This document shows, piece after piece, positions 1 through 7,311 of a DNA stretch of 64,000 nucleotides (positions are counted from its first letter, which is position 1; the number at the start of each line of letters is the position of its first letter). Both the position numbers and the translations under genes were made by a program. The stretch is taken from NCBI GenBank assembly GCA_963776735.1, contig CAVZNV010000017.1:124001-188000 (forward strand). Direction: 5' to 3'. A model generated the notes under the pieces. It did no database searches and was not told where the DNA came from. It saw only the letters and a list, made by a program, of their open reading frames with translations. The stretch is from PALSA-612 sp963776735 (GTDB lineage: Bacteria; Actinomycetota; Thermoleophilia; Gaiellales; Gaiellaceae).

Positions 1-849
1 CGCTACGACGCGGCCGGGGCGGTCACGGTCACGAGCTCCCTGATCCTGCTCGTGTTCGCGGTCTCGAAGGCTCCCGACGTGGGCTGGGCCTCCGCGCGGA
101 CGATCGGGCTGCTGGCCGGCTCAGCCGCGCTCTTCCTGGGCTTCCTGGCGATCGAGACCCGGGCGAGAAAGCCGCTGGTGCCGTTCAGCATCTTCCGCGT
201 TCGCGTGATCACGGGCGCGAACGTCGTCGGGTTCCTCCTCGGCGGGGCGATCTTCGGCAGCTTCTTCCTGCTCACGCAGTACATGCAGCTGATCCTGGGC
301 TACAGCGCGCTCAAGGCCGGGGTTGCCTTCCTCGCCACCGCCGGGACGAGCGTCGTCGCGGCCGGGTTCGCGCAGGCCCTCGTGACGCGCGTCGGCGTGA
401 TGAAGATCCTCGCCACCGGCATGGCGATGGCGGCAGTCGGGCTGTTCCTCTACACGCGCTTCCCGGTCGACGCGAACTACTGGACGGACGTGTTCCCCGG
501 CTTCGTGATCAGCGGTGTCGGAATCGCGTTCGCGTTCGTGCCGGTCTCGATTGCGGCGCTCGCAGGCATCACCGCCGACGAGGCCGGGCTCGCGTCGGGC
601 CTGATCAACACGAGCCAGCAGATCGGCGGCGCCATCGGCACGGCGATCGTCTCGTCGGTCGCGATCTCGGCGCTGTCGTTCCAGAAGCACCTGACGCCGG
701 CGCAGGCGCAGCAGGTCGTCCACGAGTACTCGCGCGGCTTCTGGGTCGGGTTCGGCTTCGCGGTCGCCGCGGTCGCCGCGACGCTTCTGCTCATCCGAGA
801 GAAGGACGTGCCCGTGCAAGTCGAGGAAACCGTCCGGGCCGCCGCATGA
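1..849 (+). CDS. MFS multidrug efflux transporter, C-terminal part
   Basis: The frame is open from the first base, so the gene begins outside the window and only the last 282 or so residues are visible. They form a series of hydrophobic membrane segments separated by short basic loops. The loop GLASGLINTSQQIGGAIG is typical of the DHA2 (14-helix drug:proton antiporter) group of the major facilitator superfamily, which exports hydrophobic compounds across the cytoplasmic membrane. The stop overlaps the start of the next gene (ATGA), so the two are probably cotranscribed. The substrate cannot be told from the sequence. Confidence 0.85.
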   Translation, partial: RYDAAGAVTVTSSLILLVFAVSKAPDVGWASARTIGLLAGSAALFLGFLAIETRARKPLVPFSIFRVRVITGANVVGFLLGGAIFGSFFLLTQYMQLILGYSALKAGVAFLATAGTSVVAAGFAQALVTRVGVMKILATGMAMAAVGLFLYTRFPVDANYWTDVFPGFVISGVGIAFAFVPVSIAALAGITADEAGLASGLINTSQQIGGAIGTAIVSSVAISALSFQKHLTPAQAQQVVHEYSRGFWVGFGFAVAAVAATLLLIREKDVPVQVEETVRAAA

Positions 850-1517
850 ACCCGGAACGCTTCGCCGCCGAGCTGCCCGGCCTGTTCGACGACTTCCCGC
901 GTTCCGAGCATCCGCGCGGCCGGCGATTCGACGACCTCGTCGGCGGCCTGCCGAACCTCGCCACCGAGAACACGCTCGCGGTCGTCAACCTCGCGGCCTC
1001 GCTGCTCGGGCCGGGCGAGAGCTACGTCGAGGCGGGCACGTACATGGGCGCAAGTCTGCTCGCCGCGGCGCGCGAGAACGACGGCGCCGACCTGGTCGCG
1101 ATCGACGTCTTTCGCTTCGGGCCGACGACCGTTGCCGGCCGTGAGCTCCCGGCCGCGAGCCGGGCGGCACTGGAGGCGAATCTCGAGCGGTTCGGCGTCA
1201 CCGCGACGATCCTCGAAGGCGACACGCTCGAGCAGCTCTGGAGCGGCGCGCTCGACGGACGCACGGTCGGCGTCTTCTACTACGACGCCTGCCACGACTA
1301 CGAGCCTCAGCTGGAGTCGCTTCAGGTCGTCGAGCCGTTCCTGGCCGACCAGGCGCTGCTGATCGTCGACGACAGCGACTGGCCGGAGGTGCGCCGCGCG
1401 ATCGACGACTATCTCGCGGGCCAGCCGCGCGCGAAGGAGCTGGTCGCGATCGCCGGCTCGACGGCCGGTCAGCCCTGGTGGTGGGAGGGGATGTCCGTGC
1501 TGGCCTGGGGAACCTAG
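846..1517 (+). CDS. Class I SAM-dependent methyltransferase
   Basis: A 223-residue protein with a Rossmann-type methyltransferase fold. The motif I region reads ESYVEAGTYMGASLLAAA (around residue 58), and an acidic residue follows in LVAIDVFRFG, as expected for binding the ribose of S-adenosylmethionine. The later VFYYDACHDYEPQLESL and LLIVDDSDW segments resemble the Methyltransf_24 family. It begins inside the stop codon of the exporter, so it is probably translationally coupled to it and may modify the exported compound or a related small molecule. That role is inference. The 3' end overlaps the convergent DUF2007 gene at a CCTAGG hexamer that supplies a stop codon on both strands. Confidence 0.75.
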   Translation: MNPERFAAELPGLFDDFPRSEHPRGRRFDDLVGGLPNLATENTLAVVNLAASLLGPGESYVEAGTYMGASLLAAARENDGADLVAIDVFRFGPTTVAGRELPAASRAALEANLERFGVTATILEGDTLEQLWSGALDGRTVGVFYYDACHDYEPQLESLQVVEPFLADQALLIVDDSDWPEVRRAIDDYLAGQPRAKELVAIAGSTAGQPWWWEGMSVLAWGT

Positions 1518-1738
1518 GAACGACCGGCCAGGAGTCTGCGGGCGGCATCCAGATCGGATTCTCCTACCAGCACCTCGCACCACCCTCCGGGGTATGCATT
1601 CGCGGGTCCCAGCGGCCCGGTCGAGCGTGCGGTCGCCTGGACGTTGTGCGAACGCAGCATCGCGCAGATCATCTCGGCTTCCATCTCGCTGGCGACGACC
1701 GTTAGGTGGACACCAACGTCCACGTCAGAGCGTGTCAC
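1514..1738 (-). CDS. DUF2007-type small protein
   Basis: A 74-residue protein (GTG start) with the pattern of the DUF2007 family: an N-terminal strand (VHLTVVASEMEAEMICAML), a glycine/proline-rich middle, and a C-terminal WCEVLVGESDLDAARRLL helix. Members are small ferredoxin-like domains sometimes called putative signal-transducing proteins; no biochemical activity is established. Convergent with the methyltransferase gene, overlapping by the stop codons. A strong hairpin lies 9 nt upstream of the start codon (1748-1772). Confidence 0.7.
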   Translation of the reverse strand: MTRSDVDVGVHLTVVASEMEAEMICAMLRSHNVQATARSTGPLGPANAYPGGWCEVLVGESDLDAARRLLAGRS

Positions 1739-1747
1739 CAGGGTTCG

Positions 1748-1772
1748 TGGGGGAAACCGGCCGTTTCACCCA
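1748..1772 (-). promoter_or_regulatory. Hairpin just upstream of the DUF2007 gene start
   Basis: Inverted repeat: GGGGGAAAC pairs with GTTTCACCC around the loop CGGCC, with one mismatch. It ends 9 nt before the GTG start at 1738. The stem is nearly the same as the one at 23429-23457, which lies 10 nt before another minus-strand start. It may terminate the gene ending at 1776 or act in the leader of the next gene; it has no U-tract. Confidence 0.5.
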
Positions 1773-1775
1773 TGC

Positions 1776-2057
1776 TCAGTAGGCCTGCGCTGCGCCCGGC
1801 CCCGAGGTGCGCCACTCCTCGAGCTCGAACCAGTGCGAGCCCTCGAGCGCCTCGACCACGCGCGGCTCAGTGTGTGCCGCGTAGTAGACGTGCTTGTCGG
1901 GGTCGGCGCAGACGTTGACCTCGTCGAGCGGCACCTCGCCGATCGCGACCAGCACCTCGGAGGGCAACTCGAGCTCGCGCACCGTGAAGTGCTTGAACTG
2001 GAGCTCGGGGGCGAGCTCCATCAGGTCGGGCCAGTCGGGGCAGGTGCGTGAGCTCAT
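1776..2057 (-). CDS. Small conserved-looking protein of unknown function
   Basis: A 93-residue soluble protein, beginning at ATG 2057 (an in-frame ATG at 2072 would add five residues). It starts SRTCPDWPDLMELAPELQ and has an acidic, tryptophan-containing C-terminus (HWFELEEWRTSG). No membrane segment or signal peptide is visible. I do not recognise a named family with known function; the composition and the codon use like that of its neighbours support a real gene. It lies 40 nt downstream of the Wzt-like ATPase gene on the same strand, so it may be read from the same transcript. Confidence 0.6.
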   Translation of the reverse strand: MSSRTCPDWPDLMELAPELQFKHFTVRELELPSEVLVAIGEVPLDEVNVCADPDKHVYYAAHTEPRVVEALEGSHWFELEEWRTSGPGAAQAY

Positions 2058-2099
2058 CGCTCGTTCATTCAAGCAGCCGCGTCGAGTCGGCCCGCGAGC

Positions 2100-3302
2100 C
2101 TACTGCGACAGCGACCAGCTCGCGTGCAGGCTGACGAGCCCGGTCTCGCCGTTCATCGGGTAGACGACGAAGCGCGCGGCGTCGTCGAGCCAGTGGTACA
2201 GGTGTCCGGTCGACCCGTCCGCGAGCTCGAAGCGAAAGCGGAAGCGGCCGTCCGCGAGCGGGAGGCCGTCGATCTCGAGCCTGAACCGGTGCTCGGGGCG
2301 GTTGTCGTCCCAGCCGAGCTCGGCCGTGTCCTTCACGCCGCCGCCGAGCTGGAGCCCGGCCTGGTCGTGCAACTCGTACGAGAGCCGCGGCGCCGGAACG
2401 GGTCGCGCCGAGGCGATGCGCAGCTCGACCGCCAGCGTCTCGCCCGGCGAGAACTGGCTGCGCTCCTCGCCGTCGGGCCCGAGCAGCCTCGCCTCGGCGA
2501 TCCGCACCTCGCCGCTGCCGTACTCGTTCAGACCGGCCCCGCGCTCCTCGGGGTTGCGCTCGTCGGCGAGCATCGCGTGGTAGCGCGTGATCGCCTCGCG
2601 GACAGGTCCGTCGTAGACGAGCTGCCCCTGGCGCAGCAGCACGGCGCGGGTGCAGAGCCGCTCGACTGCGGCCGCGTCGTGAGAGACGAAGACGATCGTC
2701 CCGCCGCGCTGCTTGAACTCGTGGATCTTGCCGAAGCACTTGCGCTGGAACTCCTCGTCGCCGACCGCGAACACCTCGTCGAGCAGCAGCACGTCCACCT
2801 CGAGGTGCGCGGCGACGGCGAAACCGAGACGCATCACCATTCCGGACGAGTACGTGCGGACGGGCAGCTCCATGAAGCGCTCGAGCTCCGAGAAGGCCTC
2901 GATCTCGGCCATGTGCCGGCGGATCTGCTCGCGCTTCAAGCCGAGGATCGAGCCGTTCAGGTAGACGTTCTCGCGGCCGGTGAACTCGGGGTGGAAGCCG
3001 GCGCCGAGCTCGAGCAGGCTGCCGACCCGGCCGCCGACGGCGACGCTGCCGCTGGTCGGCTTCATGATCCCGGCGACGACCTTGAGGAGCGTCGTCTTGC
3101 CTGAGCCGTTGCGGCCGACGAGCCCGACTGCCTCACCCGGCTCGACCGCGAAGGACACGTCCGTGAGCGCCTCGACGTCGCGGCCCTGCGAGCGCCCGCG
3201 CGTGACGAGCATCTCCTTCAGCGTCCGCACCGGCTGTGGATAGACGCGGAAGCGGCGGCTGACGTGGTCGACCAGGATCGCGCCCGGTGCCGGATCGCTC
3301 AT
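2100..3302 (-). CDS. Polysaccharide/teichoic-acid ABC exporter ATPase (Wzt/TagH type) with C-terminal sugar-binding-like domain
   Basis: A 400-residue two-domain protein. The N-terminal ABC domain has Walker A (GRNGSGKTT, about residue 63), signature (YSSGMVMR), Walker B (VDVLLLDEV) and the switch His (FVSHD). It belongs to the subfamily that powers export of undecaprenyl-linked polysaccharides. From about residue 255 a beta-rich domain follows, like the Wzt C-terminal domain that recognises the finished O-antigen chain. No permease gene is adjacent; the fitting Wzm-type permease lies at 9264-10052. The ATG is preceded by TACCCT with a 6-nt gap, so the transcript is probably leaderless. Confidence 0.85.
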   Translation of the reverse strand: MSDPAPGAILVDHVSRRFRVYPQPVRTLKEMLVTRGRSQGRDVEALTDVSFAVEPGEAVGLVGRNGSGKTTLLKVVAGIMKPTSGSVAVGGRVGSLLELGAGFHPEFTGRENVYLNGSILGLKREQIRRHMAEIEAFSELERFMELPVRTYSSGMVMRLGFAVAAHLEVDVLLLDEVFAVGDEEFQRKCFGKIHEFKQRGGTIVFVSHDAAAVERLCTRAVLLRQGQLVYDGPVREAITRYHAMLADERNPEERGAGLNEYGSGEVRIAEARLLGPDGEERSQFSPGETLAVELRIASARPVPAPRLSYELHDQAGLQLGGGVKDTAELGWDDNRPEHRFRLEIDGLPLADGRFRFRFELADGSTGHLYHWLDDAARFVVYPMNGETGLVSLHASWSLSQ

Positions 3303-3308
3303 GCGCCG

Positions 3309-3314
3309 AGGGTA
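3309..3314 (-). promoter_or_regulatory. Probable leaderless -10 element of the Wzt-like gene
   Basis: TACCCT on the minus strand, six bases before the ATG at 3302. No Shine-Dalgarno sequence is present. Same geometry as the other TAnnnT-N6 starts in this window. Confidence 0.5.
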
Positions 3315-3368
3315 GCGCGGCCGCCTGCTGCGGTCACGGGCAGCCGCGCGATACCGCGCCGAACACCT

Positions 3369-3402
3369 GTCTCAGAGCCTGGCGCTGAGACTTCCTCTGA
3401 GA
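3369..3402. repeat. Iterated CTGAGAC motif (one inverted, two direct copies)
   Basis: GTCTCAG at 3369-3375, then CTGAGAC at 3385-3391 and again at 3396-3402. The two direct copies are 11 bp apart, about one helical turn. The first pair can form a 7-bp stem with a 9-nt loop. They sit in the 114-bp gap between the phosphotransferase stop and the Wzt-like gene start; they may be a terminator stem or a protein-binding site. Confidence 0.4.
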
Positions 3403-3416
3403 CCGGGCGTGGCCGG

Positions 3417-4397
3417 TCAGGACAGATCGATCTCCAGGGACTCGTCCGCCCAGGACACGAGGAGCGGGAAGATCGCGAGCCAGCGGCGGCCGATCTCGTC
3501 GTCCGGGCCGCGGGCCAGAGCCGTGCCAGGGATCCACGCGAACTTCAGCGCGGTCGCGGCGAGGAAGACATAGCGCACCTCGTCGGCGTCGACCGCGACT
3601 CCGGTCGCCGAGAGCCCGCCGATGTAGCCCTCCCAGACGGCCTCGCGCACGCTGTCTGCCTCCCCGAGCGCGACGAACCCGTCGAAGATCGCGTCGGGCA
3701 CGAGATTGCCCGCGTCGATCCCGAGCGCGCCGAGACCGCAGTACGCCCAGTCGATCACGACTGTCTCGTCTTCGCCGAAGAGGTTCGCCGGATAGAAGTC
3801 GAAGTGGCAGAACGTCTGCGGCGCGTTGTCGACCCGGGCGAGAATCGCGTCCCGCCGCGCCCGGATCCGCTCGACCTCGGCGGCGTACGGGCCGTCGCGA
3901 TAGCCGTCGATCCAGCGAGCGCGCAACTCGAGGTAGCGGCGGAACCAGCCACGGCTGAGCCACGGATCGGCCGGTGGATCGGCTGCGAGCCTCCCCTGCA
4001 TCCGGCCGAGGTCGTGCGCGATCGTCCGAAAGCGCTCGACCGTCCACTCGGGGTGGGCGCCCGCGTCGTCGAGCCAGAGCGCGACCGTCCCGTCCTCGCG
4101 CCCGTGGCAGAGGCGGCACCGCGGCGCTCGCAGGCCGCCGAGTCCGTCGAGCAGGCCCGACGAGTACGCGAGCGGCTCGCGCCGCCAGTAGTACGGATCG
4201 GACTCGTCCTCCGAGGAAGGCCAGCGCTCGTTTCCGGAGGGGTCGTGGCGGACGACCTTCAGGATCGCCGTGTCGTCGGCCGTGCGTACTCGCCAGACGC
4301 CCGCCGTCGCCGCCGGCGTCGCGTGGCCGAGCGGCTCGACGGAGACGACCTCGGCTCCGCCGAACACCGTCGCCGCCTCGCCGGCGGGAACGCTCAC
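3417..4397 (-). CDS. Aminoglycoside phosphotransferase (APH)-fold kinase
   Basis: A 326-residue protein of the APH/choline-kinase fold. The catalytic loop is HFDFYPANLF (about residues 213-222; Asp as base, Asn as metal ligand), followed by the metal-binding VIDWAYCG segment that replaces the DFG motif of protein kinases. The N-terminal lobe has a lysine in AILKVVRH that fits the ATP-binding position. The acceptor is unknown; many members phosphorylate sugars or small metabolites rather than antibiotics. The gene starts inside the end of hemE (overlap 4394-4397), so the two are in one unit. Confidence 0.75.
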   Translation of the reverse strand: MSVPAGEAATVFGGAEVVSVEPLGHATPAATAGVWRVRTADDTAILKVVRHDPSGNERWPSSEDESDPYYWRREPLAYSSGLLDGLGGLRAPRCRLCHGREDGTVALWLDDAGAHPEWTVERFRTIAHDLGRMQGRLAADPPADPWLSRGWFRRYLELRARWIDGYRDGPYAAEVERIRARRDAILARVDNAPQTFCHFDFYPANLFGEDETVVIDWAYCGLGALGIDAGNLVPDAIFDGFVALGEADSVREAVWEGYIGGLSATGVAVDADEVRYVFLAATALKFAWIPGTALARGPDDEIGRRWLAIFPLLVSWADESLEIDLS

Positions 4398-5398
4398 ATC
4401 CGGACGAGCTCGACGAGCCGGGCCAGCACGTCCGGGTCAGTTGCGGGCAGAACGCCGTGGCCGAGGTTGAACACGTGGCCCGGCCGGCCTCCGGCGCGGC
4501 GAAGCACGTCGCGCGTCCCGGCTTCGACGCCTTCCCACGGCCCGAGGAGCAGGGCGGGATCGAGGTTGCCCTGGATCGCCCGGTCGCCGATCCTGGCCCA
4601 AGCGGCGTCGAGCTCGATGCGCCAGTCCACGCCGATCACGTCGCCGCCCGCGGAGACCATGCGCTCGAGCAGCCCCGCGGTGCCGGTCCCGAAGTGGATC
4701 GTCGGGGCCTCGACAGCAGCCAGGATCCGCGCCGAGTAGGGCGCGACGAAAGCGTCGTAGTCCGTCGGCGAGAGCGCGCCGACCCAGGAGTCGAAAAGCT
4801 GGATGACGTCCGCGCCGCTCTCGACCTGCGCCCGGACGTACGCGGCGGAGGTCTCTGCGAGCTTCTCCATCAGCGCGTGCCAGACGCCCGGCTCGCGATA
4901 CATGAGCCGCTTCACCGTCAGGAAGTCGCGGCTCGGCTTGCCTTCGACGAGGTACCCGGCGACGGTGAACGGCCCCCCGCAGAAGCCGACGACGGCTTTC
5001 TCCGGCGGCAGCTCGTTCCGGACGAGGCGGATCGCCTCCATGATCCGCGCCGGCGGCTCGCCGAGGCTCAACCGCTCGACGTCGGCGCGTGTTCGAACCG
5101 GCTCCGCGACGACGGGGCCGACGTTCTCCACGAGTTCGACGCCGACCCCCATCGAAAGGACGGGCGACATGATGTCCGCGAACATCACGGCCGCGTCGAC
5201 GTCGTGCCGCCGAACAGGCTGGAGCGTGACCTCGGCGCAGAGCTCCGGCTGCTCGCCGACCTCGAACAGGCTGTGGCGCTCGCGGATCGCGCGGTACTCG
5301 GGAAGCGACCGACCGGCCTGCCGCATGAACCAGACCGGCGTGCGCTCCACCGGCTCGCAGCGGCAGGCGCGGACGAGCAGCGGATCCTGCGCGGGCAC
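4394..5398 (-). CDS. hemE: Uroporphyrinogen decarboxylase
   Basis: HemE removes the four acetate carboxyls of uroporphyrinogen III to give coproporphyrinogen III in haem synthesis, in the cytoplasm. The protein (334 residues) has the family signatures PVWFMRQAGRSLPEYR near the N-terminus, CGGPFTVAGYL in the middle, GVDWR, IQGNLDP and FNLGHGVLP towards the C-terminus; length is normal for the family. The start is GTG at 5398, six bases after a minus-strand TAGTCT hexamer, so the transcript is likely leaderless. It is divergent from the gene at 5416 with only 17 bp between the start codons. Confidence 0.95.
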   Translation of the reverse strand: MPAQDPLLVRACRCEPVERTPVWFMRQAGRSLPEYRAIRERHSLFEVGEQPELCAEVTLQPVRRHDVDAAVMFADIMSPVLSMGVGVELVENVGPVVAEPVRTRADVERLSLGEPPARIMEAIRLVRNELPPEKAVVGFCGGPFTVAGYLVEGKPSRDFLTVKRLMYREPGVWHALMEKLAETSAAYVRAQVESGADVIQLFDSWVGALSPTDYDAFVAPYSARILAAVEAPTIHFGTGTAGLLERMVSAGGDVIGVDWRIELDAAWARIGDRAIQGNLDPALLLGPWEGVEAGTRDVLRRAGGRPGHVFNLGHGVLPATDPDVLARLVELVRM

Positions 5399-5403
5399 CG
5401 ACC

Positions 5404-5410
5404 TAGACTA
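5404..5410. promoter_or_regulatory. Overlapping divergent -10 elements between hemE and the 5416 gene
   Basis: TAGACT (5404-5409, plus) and TAGTCT (5410-5405, minus) overlap almost completely. Each ends 6 nt before a GTG start codon (5416 on plus, 5398 on minus). Both transcripts would be leaderless, and the two promoters could not easily be occupied together. Confidence 0.5.
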
Positions 5411-5415
5411 GTGCG

Positions 5416-6117
5416 GTGCCCGGGCCGCTCGTCGCACGCTGGCTGACCTGGATGCTCGACGAGCCGCGGGCCGGAGCGCTCGGCGGCGCGAGGATCGAGG
5501 TCGAGAACGCCGGCGCGGCGACCTGGGGCGCCGACGTCTCGTGCTCGTACCACTGGCTCGACGCGCTCGGCAACCCGATCGTCTGGGACGGCATCCGCAC
5601 ACCGCTGCCGCGACCGGTGGCGCCCGAGGAGCGGATCACCCTGCGCATCGCCGTCCGCGCGCCGATCCCGCCCGGCTCCTACCGCTTCGGGCTCGACCTC
5701 GTCGCCGAGCACCGCGCGTGGTTCGGCGAGATCGGCCCCGGCGGGCCGGAGGAGGAGCTCTTCGTCGCGCCGCGAGTCGACGGAGACCGGCTGGAGGACG
5801 TCGCGGACGTCCACGTTCCGGCCGGATGGCGGCTCGCACCCGGCTCGGCCGAGCTCGCGCTAGCGGCGCACGCCGAGGGCTACGCGGTCGTCGCGCCGTC
5901 GATCGAGCCGCCGCGCCGTTCGCGGCGCGCGCTCGCGCCGTGGTCGTACCGCGACGGCCGCGACCCCGGCTTCGCCGAGCCGCTCCTCTGCCCATCGGTG
6001 CTCCGCGGGATCGAGCTCGAACGGCTCCCGGACGTCGAGGGCCTTCCGGCCTTCGCGCCGCCGCGCGACGACCCATGGATTTACGACGGCCGCGTCACAG
6101 TCGAACCCCTCGGCTGA
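5416..6117 (+). CDS. Beta-sandwich (Ig-like) domain protein, function unknown
   Basis: A 233-residue protein with GTG start. Residues about 20-110 look like an immunoglobulin-type beta-sandwich: VEVENAG...TWG, then SYHWLDALGNPIVWDG, then ITLRIAVRAPIPPGSYRFGL, a pattern shared with NBR1-type and Wzt-C-type Ig-like domains. No signal peptide or membrane segment is visible. The second half has no motif I recognise. It is divergently transcribed from hemE from overlapping promoters. The role is unknown; its resemblance to ligand-recognition domains of polysaccharide exporters is suggestive only. Confidence 0.6.
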   Translation: MPGPLVARWLTWMLDEPRAGALGGARIEVENAGAATWGADVSCSYHWLDALGNPIVWDGIRTPLPRPVAPEERITLRIAVRAPIPPGSYRFGLDLVAEHRAWFGEIGPGGPEEELFVAPRVDGDRLEDVADVHVPAGWRLAPGSAELALAAHAEGYAVVAPSIEPPRRSRRALAPWSYRDGRDPGFAEPLLCPSVLRGIELERLPDVEGLPAFAPPRDDPWIYDGRVTVEPLG

Positions 6118-6121
6118 CCAA

Positions 6122-6136
6122 GCAACACTGTGTTGC
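6122..6136. repeat. Palindrome copy 1 (GCAACACTGTGTTGC)
   Basis: A 15-bp palindrome with a central T, followed by AAAGTCGG. One of four copies seen here (others at 6485, 9074 and 44913); all share the one-sided extension AARGTC. It lies five bases after the stop of the Ig-like gene and upstream of the small HTH gene. Confidence 0.8.
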
Positions 6137-6222
6137 AAAGTCGGCTCCGTTCGGAGCGAGACACGGCACGCGTTCTCGGGCACGCTCGTCGGATGCGCCG
6201 GACGTCTACCTCGGCTCCTCGA

Positions 6223-6488
6223 GTGGACTCGCGTCTGGTAGCGGCGCTCCGCCGCCTGGACGACGGCGAGCTCCCCGCCGCCGAGCTCAACCGGCGGCTC
6301 GGGGCTGTGGCCGAGCGCCTCGGCCTCTCCCAGCCGAGCTACCAGTGCGTACGGCTGCTCGTCCGCGAGCTCCGCACCGGGCGCGAGCGCCCCGCGTCGG
6401 CGAACTCCTGCTCGACGTCGCGCTCCGCACCAGGTCACCCGACGAGATCCTGGCCGAGCCCTCGGACCGCCCGCCTCGAACCTTGTAA
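6223..6488 (+). pseudogene. Small helix-turn-helix-like protein gene with a one-base frame break
   Basis: From GTG 6223 (or ATG 6193) the frame encodes a helical protein, with LNRRLGAVAERLGLSQPSY followed by QCVRLLVREL resembling a winged-helix or HTH DNA-binding unit. Near 6385-6395 the sensible frame switches: the continuation RVGELLLDVALRTRSPDEIL lies in the next frame and ends at TAA 6486-6488. Joining them needs one extra base, so one base appears to be missing. The joined product would be about 88 residues. The gene is bracketed by palindrome copies 1 and 2, and its stop codon lies inside copy 2. Whether the break is a mutation or a sequencing error is unknown. Confidence 0.6.
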
Positions 6489-6499
6489 CACTGTGTTGC
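6485..6499. repeat. Palindrome copy 2 (GTAACACTGTGTTGC)
   Basis: Same orientation as copy 1 and 363 bp from it, with the extension AAGGTCGG. It contains the TAA stop of the small HTH gene and lies about 27 bp past the end of the convergent exporter operon. Confidence 0.8.
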
Positions 6500-6525
6500 A
6501 AGGTCGGGACGGCGCCGGGACCTCG

Positions 6526-7311
6526 CTAGAAGCGGTCGAGCGCGCCGGTTCGGCGGCCTTCGCGCTCGAACAGCGTCACGAGCACGAGGCCGATCGCGAG
6601 ATAGACCGCACCGATCGCGATTTCCTTGCCGAGCAGCCCGCCGACAGACTCGATGCCGGCTCCCGCCGCCACCTGGCGCGCCGCCTCGATCCCGTGGGTC
6701 AGCGGGACGAACGAGGCGAGCGACTGCACGACGTCGGGCAGCCGGTCGAGCGGCACGTTCGCGCCCGAGATGATCAGGAGTCCGCCCGCGATTACGTCCG
6801 CGAACATGCCGACGGAGCGGCCGCGCAAGCCGAGCGAGCCGATGCAGAGCCCGAGGCCGGCGCACGTGAAGCAACTCGCGAGCAACGCGAGCACGAGCGC
6901 CGCCGCCTCCTCGTCGCTGACGTGGACGCCGAGGATCGCCGCGCCGCACGCGAACGCGATCGCCGCGACGAACAGCCCGAGCACCACCGTCGGCACCGCC
7001 CGTCCCGTGTACATCACGAGCCGGTTCACCGGCGAGGCGAGCAGCACCGGCAGCGTCTGGAAGCGCCGCTCGCCGCCGATCGCCTGGCCCATCCCGAACA
7101 TGGCCGCGACGGACGCCGCGCAGAACGTGTTTCCGATCAGGAAGAACCCGTCCGACGCCACTCCTGCCGACCGGCCCAGATACGAGAAGAACAGGATCTG
7201 CGTGATCGGATACACGACGAGGATCGGCACGAACACGTACGGGTTCACCCAGCCGAACAGCGCGCGGAAGCTCGTCACGCCGCACGTGAAGAAGACACGC
7301 ACGTCGTTCAT
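6526..7311 (-). CDS. ABC-2 type exporter permease (DrrB-like), second permease
   Basis: A 261-residue permease with about six membrane segments, of the ABC-2 family that works with DrrA-type ATPases in drug or lipid export. The start is ATG 7311, overlapping the stop of the upstream permease (ATGA). The C-terminus has the usual ABC-2 layout: a helix with ADVIAGGLLIISG, a conserved-looking region with PLTHGIEAAR, and a last helix ending in a basic tail. It is the last gene of a three-gene operon (ATPase, permease, permease). Two different half-permeases suggest a heterodimeric transporter. The substrate is unknown. Confidence 0.8.
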   Translation of the reverse strand: MNDVRVFFTCGVTSFRALFGWVNPYVFVPILVVYPITQILFFSYLGRSAGVASDGFFLIGNTFCAASVAAMFGMGQAIGGERRFQTLPVLLASPVNRLVMYTGRAVPTVVLGLFVAAIAFACGAAILGVHVSDEEAAALVLALLASCFTCAGLGLCIGSLGLRGRSVGMFADVIAGGLLIISGANVPLDRLPDVVQSLASFVPLTHGIEAARQVAAGAGIESVGGLLGKEIAIGAVYLAIGLVLVTLFEREGRRTGALDRF

